Of a DNA stretch of 14,635 nt, positions 1-5,499 are shown in pieces. The DNA is taken from the NCBI GenBank assembly GCA_039188505.1, contig JBCCZC010000108.1, positions 1 to 14,635 of the forward strand. The letters run 5' to 3'. The translations under genes were made by a program, and so were the position numbers. Origin of the DNA: JBCCZC01 sp039188505. Its GTDB lineage: Bacteria > Pseudomonadota > Gammaproteobacteria > Xanthomonadales > SZUA-38. The notes beneath the pieces are model-generated. The model worked only from the letters and a program-made list of their open reading frames with translations, did not search any database and was not told the origin of the DNA. Numbering within the stretch: the stretch's first letter is position 1; the number at the start of each line of letters is the position of its first letter.

Positions 1-2
1 CC

Positions 3-929
3 ATGCGTCAGGCCGCGGCCTACTACGAGCGGGCCATCGAGCTCGACCCCGGCTACGCGTGGGCCTGGGCGACCATGGCCGATATGTATCGCAACCTCTG
101 GCTGGTGCTGCCTGCCTCGGAGGCCGCTCCGTACCAGGACCTGTCCGACCGGGCGATGGCGGCGGCGATCGAGCTGGCCCCGGCGTCTTCGGTCGTGCGC
201 AGGACCCAGGCGTTCCACCTCGTCGACCGCGGAGACTACCTCGGTGCCGAGGCCGCCCTCGCGCAGGTCCAGGAGTTGGACGGCCTGGTGTCCACCAAGG
301 CATCCAGCGCCTACGTCTCGCTCCTGATCAAGACCGGCAAGGCACGGGAGGTGGAGCCGATCGTCGCCCTTGGTCGTCGCCGGGAGCCCTTGTCGGCCGG
401 TGCCGCGATGTACCTCGGCCACGTGTACGCCATGCAGGGACGCGTCGAGGAAGCGCTGGATGAACTGGAACGGGGCTACGCGGCCGACCTCAAACGTGGC
501 CTCATCAGCGTCGAAGGCCTCGTGACGAGCCTGGCCACGCGCGACGACGACGTCGTCGCCCGCTGGCTGGAGCGCGCCGTGGACTACCAGCCCCCCGGCG
601 CCATGGGCATCCACACCGCCATGGCCGCGCGCCTGGGGGATCGGGATGAGGCGCTGCGCTTCCTGCGCCGGGGCTTCGCCGAACGCGCCGTGCCGGACTA
701 CTACGTGATCCTCTGGGCGGCCTACTACGGGGACGAGGATCTCGCCCTGGACGCACTGCGGCGCTACCCCGACCCCTGGGCCCTCTGGGCACCGGTCCTT
801 GCGGAGGTGCGGCGCTCACCGGCCTTTGCCGGCATCGTCGAGAGCACGACCCTGCCCCTGTACTGGGAGCGCCACGGTTGGGGCGATTTCTGCGAGCGCG
901 GCACCGACCGCGTGCTCACCTGCTACTAG
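3..929 (+). CDS. TPR-repeat protein, C-terminal part (5' end outside window)
   Basis: This is the C-terminal 308 residues of a tetratricopeptide-repeat protein. The first visible motif (AAAYYERAIELDPGYAWAW, about residues 4-22) is a typical TPR second helix running into the next repeat. Helical pairs of TPR or Sel1-like character follow, for example around YLGHVYAMQGRVEEALDELE (residues 137-156). The ATG at position 3 falls inside a TPR unit at the window edge, so it is probably internal and the true start lies upstream. TPR domains bind partner proteins. In Gammaproteobacteria such C-terminal TPR blocks are often fused to a winged-helix DNA-binding domain or a cyclase domain, but no such domain is visible here and the function is unknown. 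I see no signal peptide or membrane segment in this part. The gene ends with TAG and converges on the LysR gene, with a 34-base gap. Confidence 0.8.
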   Translation: MRQAAAYYERAIELDPGYAWAWATMADMYRNLWLVLPASEAAPYQDLSDRAMAAAIELAPASSVVRRTQAFHLVDRGDYLGAEAALAQVQELDGLVSTKASSAYVSLLIKTGKAREVEPIVALGRRREPLSAGAAMYLGHVYAMQGRVEEALDELERGYAADLKRGLISVEGLVTSLATRDDDVVARWLERAVDYQPPGAMGIHTAMAARLGDRDEALRFLRRGFAERAVPDYYVILWAAYYGDEDLALDALRRYPDPWALWAPVLAEVRRSPAFAGIVESTTLPLYWERHGWGDFCERGTDRVLTCY

Positions 930-963
930 GGGCCTGGCCCCGGCGAGCGCTCCGGTAACGGAC

Positions 964-1905
964 CTACCAGTCCACCGGCAGGACATCGTCCGACAGGTTG
1001 GCGGCGATGATTCGCCGGATCTCCACCGCCAACTCCCGAAACAGGCCGCGGGCCGGAGAAGTCGGACGCCAGGCCAGCGCATGGAGACGCATGAGGGTCT
1101 CGCCCTCGACGTCGACGATGCCAAGCTCGTCGCCCGCGCGGATCTCCGATTTGACGTAGAGCGCAGGTAGGAAGGCGATCCCGAGGCCCATGACCACCAT
1201 GTGACGCAGCGTGTCGAGGCTGGTGCCTTCATAGTCTCGCCGCAGGGTCGCGCCAAGGCGGTCACAGAGGTCGCTGATCTGGCGATGGAACAGGTGGTGC
1301 TCATCGATCGTGAGCACCTCCTCGCCCTGCAGGTCCTGGCTGCTGACCGTCGACCGGTCGGTCAGCCGGTGCTCCCGCGCCATGGCCAGCTTGAGGGGCT
1401 CGCGGAAGAGCGGTACCACGGTGAAGTCCTGCGCCGTCAGCGGCAGCGTGGTGAGCACGAGATCGTGACGCCCGTCCCGGAGCTCGTTCTCCAGATCGGC
1501 CGGCGGCGCCTCCCGTACATACAGCTTCAAGGCCCGATAGAGGCCATGAATTCGCGGGAGGATGTGCGGCAATAGGTAGGGCCCCAGCGTCGGGGTGACC
1601 CCCATGCGGTAGGTGCCCACGACGCCGCCGGACAGGGATCCCGCGTGGTCGACGATCCCCTGCACCTGCTCCAGCACGGCCCGCGCATCGGCCAGCAGCT
1701 CCCGGCCCGCCGGCGCCAGAGCCGTGCCGGCACGAGAGCGCTCGAACAGCTGCACGTCGAGGATCTCCTCGAGCGCTGCGATCTGTGCGGTCAGGGTCGG
1801 CTGCGTGATCTCGAGGCGCTCGGCAGCCCGGCGAAAGCTCCCGTGTTCGGAGAGCGCCACGTAGTAGCGCAGCTGGCGGAGAGTCAATCGATCGATCGCG
1901 GGCAT
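964..1905 (-). CDS. LysR-family regulator, OxyR-like but lacking the peroxidatic Cys
   Basis: This 313-residue LysR-type transcription factor is full length for its family. The N-terminal winged HTH spans about residues 5-65 (LTLRQLRYYVALSEHGSFRR, then the TQPTLTAQIAALE recognition region). A linker and a two-lobed effector-binding domain follow (about 92-300). The effector domain resembles OxyR: TSLDTLRHMV (228-237) and IAFLPALYV (243-251) match the OxyR sequences TSLETLRNMV and ITLLPALAV. In that alignment E. coli Cys199 (peroxidatic) corresponds to Leu205 here, whereas Cys208 corresponds to Cys214, which is retained. A canonical H2O2-sensing disulfide is therefore not possible, and the ligand or signal is unknown. 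The gene is divergent from the SulP transporter and most likely controls it. I see no strong Shine-Dalgarno sequence before the ATG. Family assignment is secure; the target and signal are inferred. Confidence 0.93.
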   Translation of the reverse strand: MPAIDRLTLRQLRYYVALSEHGSFRRAAERLEITQPTLTAQIAALEEILDVQLFERSRAGTALAPAGRELLADARAVLEQVQGIVDHAGSLSGGVVGTYRMGVTPTLGPYLLPHILPRIHGLYRALKLYVREAPPADLENELRDGRHDLVLTTLPLTAQDFTVVPLFREPLKLAMAREHRLTDRSTVSSQDLQGEEVLTIDEHHLFHRQISDLCDRLGATLRRDYEGTSLDTLRHMVVMGLGIAFLPALYVKSEIRAGDELGIVDVEGETLMRLHALAWRPTSPARGLFRELAVEIRRIIAANLSDDVLPVDW

Positions 1906-1912
1906 GGGTCTG

Positions 1913-1927
1913 ATTTCTGCAGGAAAT
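1913..1927. promoter_or_regulatory. Short palindrome next to the lysR start
   Basis: An interrupted palindrome with five-base arms (ATTTC / GAAAT) around TGCAG lies 8 bases upstream of the LysR start codon. LysR regulators often autoregulate from sites near their own promoter. This could be such a site or chance; no further support is visible. Confidence 0.25.
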
Positions 1928-1949
1928 TGTCGTCGCGCCGTGACGGATT

Positions 1950-1990
1950 ATAGAGAAATCCTATCACCTAACTTCCGATATTGGGATTAT
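1950..1990. promoter_or_regulatory. Candidate LysR/OxyR-type operator between lysR and sulP
   Basis: ATAG-N7-CTAT occurs at 1950-1964, the half-site geometry known for OxyR (ATAG-N7-CTAT). The second canonical unit, expected 7 bases further on, is not conserved. Instead AAATCCTATC (1957-1966) is mirrored by GATATTGGGATT (1977-1988), giving an imperfect inverted repeat. The stretch 1940-2000 is clearly AT-richer than its surroundings, as expected for a divergent promoter region. I cannot place -35/-10 boxes with confidence. Confidence 0.45.
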
Positions 1991-2024
1991 TTTTAGCACC
2001 GAAATCTGAGACTCTGGCCATCAC

Positions 2025-2049
2025 GCCGGCGGTCACCGGCATTTTTTTT
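2025..2049 (+). terminator. Terminator-like hairpin with T8 tract in the sulP leader
   Basis: Stem GCCGG (2025-2029) / CCGGC (2036-2040) with a six-base loop is followed by A and eight T residues (2042-2049). This has the form of an intrinsic terminator read on the plus strand. No plus-strand gene ends here, since the region lies between the divergent lysR and sulP. It therefore sits in the 5' leader of sulP if the promoter is in the AT-rich block upstream. It could act as an attenuator, or insulate sulP from upstream transcription. The stem is short (5 bp), so its strength is uncertain. Confidence 0.5.
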
Positions 2050-2070
2050 GTTCTCAGGGAGTTTGCAGCG

Positions 2071-2121
2071 ATGGATAAGCGCGCCTACACCCCCTCGCCG
2101 GGGGTCCGTCATCATGTTTAA
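2071..2121 (+). CDS. 16-codon upstream ORF overlapping the sulP start (candidate leader peptide)
   Basis: An ATG at 2071 is preceded by AGGGAG (2056-2061) at 9 bases, the best Shine-Dalgarno sequence in this leader. It opens a short frame, MDKRAYTPSPGVRHHV, ending with TAA at 2119-2121. That frame overlaps the sulP ATG (2114) by 8 bases in another register. The arrangement fits translational coupling: ribosomes ending the short ORF could reinitiate at sulP, whose own ATG has only a GGGGG run about 10 bases upstream. I know of no family for the peptide. It may also be a chance ORF. Confidence 0.4.
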   Translation: MDKRAYTPSPGVRHHV

Positions 2122-3769
2122 GTTCGACACCTCCAACATGCGGGGGGACATCTACGGTGGCATCACCACCGGGATCGTCGCCCTGCCGCTGGCCCTCGCG
2201 TTCGGTGAAGCTTCGGGCGCAGGCCCGATTGCCGGCGTCTATGGGGCCATCTTCGTGGGCTTCTTCGCCGCGCTTTTCGGCGGCACCGGCGCCCAGATCT
2301 CCGGCCCGACGGGCCCGATGATCGTCGTCTTCGCGGGCGTCTTCGCGTCGCTTGGCGGCGACGTCAAGCTGATCTTCGCGACGGTGATCCTCGCCGGCAT
2401 CATTCAGATCATCATGGGTGTTCTGAAGCTCGGGCAGTACATACGCCTGGTCCCCTACCCGGTGGTGTCCGGGTTCATGAGCGGCATCGGCTGCATCATC
2501 ATCGCTCTCCAGGCGGCCCGACTCTTCGGCCACGAACCCGCTGGCGGCGGCACCGTGCCGGCGCTCTCGGCGATTCCGGGCGCGGTCATGGACCCGAACT
2601 TCGTCGCCCTGGCAATTGGCCTGCTCACCCTGGGCATCGTATTCTTCTGGCCGAAGAACTGGGGTAAGTGGCTTCCGGCGCCGCTCGCGGCCCTGGTCGC
2701 CGGGACGCTGATGAGCCTGGTCATCAAGGGCGCACCGATCCTCGGCGACATTCCGACCGGTCTGCCGTCCTTCATCACCCCGGCGTTCAGCCAGGAAACG
2801 GCGTTCATCATGCTCGAGGCGGCGTTCATTCTCGCGCTGCTGGGCGCGATCGACAGCCTGCTCACTTCGCTCGTCGCTGACAACATGACCCGGACGCGCC
2901 ATGACTCCAACAAGGAGCTCATCGGTCAGGGCATCGGCAACACGGTCGCCGGCTTCTTCGGCGGCATTCCGGGCGCCGGCGCGACCATGCGGACCGTGGT
3001 GAACATCCGTACGGGTGGTCTGACCCGCATTTCGGGCATGCTGCACAGCGTGCTGCTCCTGGCCGTCATCGTGGTGCTGGCCCCGCTCGCCGAGCTGATT
3101 CCCCACGCGGTGCTCGCGGGCATCCTCGTGAAGGTCGGCTACGACATCATCGACTTCGCCTACCTCAAGCGCGCCCATCAGGGCCCGCGCTGGGACCTCG
3201 CGCTGATGGTCCTCGTGCTCGGTCTGACCGTGTTCGTCGACCTGATCACGGCCGTCGGCGCCGGCGTCGTTCTCGCTGCCCTGGCGTTCGTCAAGCAGCT
3301 GGCCGACGAGCAGCTCAAGTCCTTCGGCAAGGAAGTTCCGCCCGAGACCAGCGAGGAAGAGCTCGCGGTGCTGAACAGCACCCACGGTCGAGTGACGCTG
3401 TTCGACTTCGGTGGCCCGCTGAGCTTTGGAGCCGCCGCCGACGTCGGCCACCAGGTCCGCGAGAAATCCAAGCGTGGTGCACGCGCCATCGTGCTCGACT
3501 TCTCCCGGGTGCCCTTCGTCGACGTCTCCGCGGCCCGCGCCGTCGAGACCATCGGCTGCGACGCGCGGCACGCCAACAAGCGAGTGTTCATCTCGGGCAT
3601 GAGCGACGAGGTGAAGAAGACCCTCCTGGGCCTCGACGCAGTCTGCTGCCTGTCAGCTGATGACACCTACTTCGAGAATCGCCTCGACGCCCTGCGGGCA
3701 GCGGCGCGCTTCGTCGAAGAGGCCGCGCACGGCGACGTCATTCCCGACGGCGCCCAGCCCGCGACCTGA
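2114..3769 (+). CDS. SulP-family anion transporter with STAS domain, BicA-like (probable bicarbonate transporter)
   Basis: This 551-residue SLC26/SulP transporter has its membrane domain at about residues 10-395 and a cytoplasmic STAS domain at about 425-535 (LDFSRVPFVDVSAARAVETI, 461-480). The family moves sulfate, bicarbonate, dicarboxylates or other anions, often with Na+. Core motifs are GTGAQISGPTGPM (57-69), AIDSLLTSLVADNMTRTRHD (245-264) and GIPGAGATMRT (284-294). Residues I recall as the BicA bicarbonate/Na+ site (T69, D258, T262, G300, A301, T302) correspond with a constant offset of 11 to T58, D247, T251, G289, A290 and T291. I chose the ATG at 2114 because the in-frame TTG at 2048 lies inside a T tract and would add an odd N-terminus. 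The gene is divergent from lysR and lies two genes upstream of a probable iota carbonic anhydrase. The SulP call is firm; bicarbonate as substrate is inferred. Confidence 0.92.
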   Translation: MFKFDTSNMRGDIYGGITTGIVALPLALAFGEASGAGPIAGVYGAIFVGFFAALFGGTGAQISGPTGPMIVVFAGVFASLGGDVKLIFATVILAGIIQIIMGVLKLGQYIRLVPYPVVSGFMSGIGCIIIALQAARLFGHEPAGGGTVPALSAIPGAVMDPNFVALAIGLLTLGIVFFWPKNWGKWLPAPLAALVAGTLMSLVIKGAPILGDIPTGLPSFITPAFSQETAFIMLEAAFILALLGAIDSLLTSLVADNMTRTRHDSNKELIGQGIGNTVAGFFGGIPGAGATMRTVVNIRTGGLTRISGMLHSVLLLAVIVVLAPLAELIPHAVLAGILVKVGYDIIDFAYLKRAHQGPRWDLALMVLVLGLTVFVDLITAVGAGVVLAALAFVKQLADEQLKSFGKEVPPETSEEELAVLNSTHGRVTLFDFGGPLSFGAAADVGHQVREKSKRGARAIVLDFSRVPFVDVSAARAVETIGCDARHANKRVFISGMSDEVKKTLLGLDAVCCLSADDTYFENRLDALRAAARFVEEAAHGDVIPDGAQPAT

Positions 3770-3775
3770 TAGTCG

Positions 3776-3801
3776 TTCGGCGCCGCCCCGGCGGCGCCGA
3801 A
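3776..3801 (+). terminator. Perfect 12-bp hairpin directly after sulP
   Basis: TTCGGCGCCGCC (3776-3787) and GGCGGCGCCGAA (3790-3801) are exact reverse complements separated by two bases. The hairpin begins 6 bases after the sulP stop. It lacks a T tract, so on its own it looks more like a 3'-end stabilising or pausing structure than a classical intrinsic terminator. Confidence 0.6.
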
Positions 3802-3808
3802 ACCCCGC

Positions 3809-3837
3809 GACGGAGGCTCCAGCGGCCTCCGTCTTCT
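3809..3837 (+). terminator. Second hairpin between sulP and the cyclophilin gene
   Basis: GACGGAGGC (3809-3817) and GCCTCCGTC (3825-3833) form a perfect 9-bp stem with a 7-base loop, followed by TTCTC. Together with the hairpin 7 bases upstream it may end or attenuate sulP transcription. It finishes only 22 bases before the preferred start of the next gene, so a complete stop would leave almost no room for a separate promoter. Partial readthrough is likely. Confidence 0.55.
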
Positions 3838-3859
3838 CATGAGCTCCGGAACGACGACG

Positions 3860-4765
3860 ATGGGCCCTCACCGCACCGCAAACCTGATCCCGACATGGTC
3901 GCTCGGGAGTCTGCTTTGCCTCCTGGTCGGGCTGTCCGGCGCTGAGGCGCGGACCTCCGCGGAGATCCTCGACGCATCAAGCGACTCGGATTGGCGGCAA
4001 GCCGCACCGGCGAATCTGCTCTACGTGGAACTGCCGACCGGGACCGTCGTGTTCGAACTCAACCCGACGTTTGCGCCGAAGCATGTCACAAACATCCGGC
4101 ACCTCGTGGCGGCCGGCTACTACGGCGGCTCCAGCGTCGTGCGTTCCCAGGACAACTACGTGGCCCAGTGGGCGAACACGGCCGACCCGGAACCATCGCT
4201 CGGGGAGGCCGTCGAGGCCCTTGCTCTCGAGTTCTACGTACCTGCGGACGCGCTGGCGGCCACGCCGGTCAGCGATCGAGACGCCTACGCCGCAACCGTG
4301 TCGATCGTCGACGGGTTTCCCGTGGCCAGCGACGGTGAGAATGCCTGGCTGACGCATTGCTACGGCATGCTCGGCGTCGCCCGCGGCGCCCCGGACTCGG
4401 GAAACGGCACGTCGCTCTACGTGGTCAACGGCCACGCACCAAGGCATCTGGACCGGAACGGCACGCTTGTCGGCAGGGCGCTCGTCGGGATGGAACACCT
4501 CTCCGTGCTGCCGCGCGGAACGGGGCCGCTGGGGTTCTATGAGGAGCCGCAGCAGCCGGTACCGCTGAGGTCGGTTCGACTCGGAAGCGATCTCGAGGCG
4601 GCGGAACGGCTCGATATTCAGGTGCTTCGCACGGATACCCCGTTGTTCCGGGAGTATCTCGCAGCGCGGCGAACGCGGACGGAGGACTGGTTCGCCCATG
4701 CTACCGGTGCGATCGGCGTCTGCAACGTGCCGGTGCCGACACGAATCAACGCAGGTCCGGAGTAG
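3860..4765 (+). CDS. Exported cyclophilin-type peptidyl-prolyl isomerase, divergent active site
   Basis: This is a 301-residue cyclophilin-fold protein with a signal peptide at about residues 1-30 (hydrophobic SLGSLLCLLVGLSG, cleavage near AEA), hence periplasmic. The fold starts at YVELPTGTVVFELNPTFAPK (55-74) and continues through VVRSQDNYVAQWAN (93-106) and GNGTSLYVVNGHAPRHLDRN (181-200). Cyclophilins catalyse cis-trans isomerisation of prolyl bonds. The active-site Arg (R95) and first Gln (Q103) are present. By alignment, however, the CypA residues Q111, F113, W121 and H126 are Leu, Val, His and Gly here, so activity may be weak or changed. I recall a gammaproteobacterial cyclophilin family with the same QDNYV.QW signature. 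The ATG at 3860 has GGA 9 bases upstream; an in-frame ATG at 3839 abuts the preceding hairpin and is less likely. It lies between sulP and the carbonic anhydrase gene on the same strand. Confidence 0.85.
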   Translation: MGPHRTANLIPTWSLGSLLCLLVGLSGAEARTSAEILDASSDSDWRQAAPANLLYVELPTGTVVFELNPTFAPKHVTNIRHLVAAGYYGGSSVVRSQDNYVAQWANTADPEPSLGEAVEALALEFYVPADALAATPVSDRDAYAATVSIVDGFPVASDGENAWLTHCYGMLGVARGAPDSGNGTSLYVVNGHAPRHLDRNGTLVGRALVGMEHLSVLPRGTGPLGFYEEPQQPVPLRSVRLGSDLEAAERLDIQVLRTDTPLFREYLAARRTRTEDWFAHATGAIGVCNVPVPTRINAGPE

Positions 4766-4873
4766 CGCAAGCAGGCGTTCCCGGCGCGTTTTCAAGGGAC
4801 CCGCGGACCGCTCTCCGGCCGCTGGATCCGACACAACACGACGATCAACACATTCAACGGAAGAGGGATAGAG

Positions 4874-5353
4874 ATGAGCAATCAGATCACCGAACAGGAA
4901 ATGAACGAAGCACGCCAGATCTGGGGCGACGCCCTGGTCGCGGTTTCCAAGGCGTATGAAGAAGGTGGCATCGACGCCGCGACCGAGGTCGCCAACGGCG
5001 CGCTGGACGCGGCCTATGGCTACAACCTCGGACCGGTTCTGTTCAAGCCCACCCTGGCCAGCGGCGAGAAGACCTTTCGCCCGACCCGTGAAGGGGCGCT
5101 TTCCTACTTCGTTGGCCACAACGATGAGTACCCGCTCGACGGCGGCTTCGGCATCAAGGGCTGGCGCGACGTGGTCTCCGAGACCTCGGCCACGTTCATC
5201 GAGGGCGATGTCGCCATGTGGATGGGTTGGGTGACGTTCACCGACAAGAACGGCGATGTGACCAAGGTCGACAAGAGCTGGGGCTACAAGAAGGACGAGA
5301 ACGGCACGGTCCGAATCGTTCTGCATCACTCGTCCCTGCCCTACCAGCCCTGA
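4874..5353 (+). CDS. Probable iota-class carbonic anhydrase (COG4337, CaMKII-association/NTF2-like fold)
   Basis: This 159-residue protein has features I associate with COG4337, the metal-independent iota carbonic anhydrases: YGYNLGPVLFKPTLASGEKT (48-67), FVGHNDEYPLDGGF (79-92), DKSWGYKKDENG (133-144) and the C-terminal HHSSLPYQP (151-159). The enzymes interconvert CO2 and bicarbonate. From memory, residues Thr106, Tyr124 and Ser199 of the Anabaena homologue matter for activity; T60, Y78 and S153 here reproduce those spacings exactly. Such proteins are often annotated as DUF4440/SnoaL-like or misleadingly as phosphoribosyl-AMP cyclohydrolase. I see no signal peptide, so it should be cytosolic, unlike some bacterial homologues. 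The ATG has AGAGGG 6 bases upstream (4862-4867). A 108-base gap separates it from the cyclophilin gene, and a strong terminator follows. By eye its GC content is slightly lower than that of its neighbours. The family call is good; activity is inferred. Confidence 0.8.
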   Translation: MSNQITEQEMNEARQIWGDALVAVSKAYEEGGIDAATEVANGALDAAYGYNLGPVLFKPTLASGEKTFRPTREGALSYFVGHNDEYPLDGGFGIKGWRDVVSETSATFIEGDVAMWMGWVTFTDKNGDVTKVDKSWGYKKDENGTVRIVLHHSSLPYQP

Positions 5354-5405
5354 ACGAGCACACGGTCCGGCGCTGCGTCGCCTGATCGTCTGACCTCGAA
5401 TCGAG

Positions 5406-5440
5406 CGGCCCGGTGCGTGAGCGCCGGGCCGTTTTCGTTT
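5406..5440 (+). terminator. Intrinsic terminator after the carbonic anhydrase gene
   Basis: CGGCCCGG (5406-5413) pairs perfectly with CCGGGCCG (5424-5431) around a 10-base loop and is followed by TTTTCGTTT. This is a canonical intrinsic terminator 52 bases after the stop codon. It marks the 3' boundary of the sulP to carbonic anhydrase unit. Confidence 0.85.
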
Positions 5441-5499
5441 GTGGTGCTAACCGGGCAAGGGCTCCGGCCGTCCAAGAGAAAACGAACCGGACCCGCAGC

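Noticed and set aside
929..941. GGGGCC-T-GGCCCC inverted repeat between the TPR and LysR genes
   Set aside because: The one-base loop makes the full stem impossible, leaving only four G-C pairs, and there is no T tract. Too weak to call a terminator.
2048..2113. TTG at 2048 as the sulP start
   Set aside because: It lies within the T8 tract of a terminator-like hairpin, has no Shine-Dalgarno sequence, and adds 22 residues not expected before the conserved SulP N-terminus.
2054..3571. 505-codon minus-strand open frame opposite sulP
   Set aside because: Its translation is very rich in D, E, G, R and H with no hydrophobic core, as expected for the antisense of a membrane protein in high-GC DNA. 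The plus-strand SulP is unmistakable.
3977..5329. 450-codon minus-strand open frame across the cyclophilin and carbonic anhydrase genes
   Set aside because: Both plus-strand genes have recognisable family motifs. The minus frame matches nothing I know and spans two genes plus their gap, which is typical of GC-driven stop depletion.
5413..5499. Upstream ATG for the HEAT protein
   Set aside because: It sits in the stem of the preceding terminator and would place 29 charged residues before an evident signal peptide.
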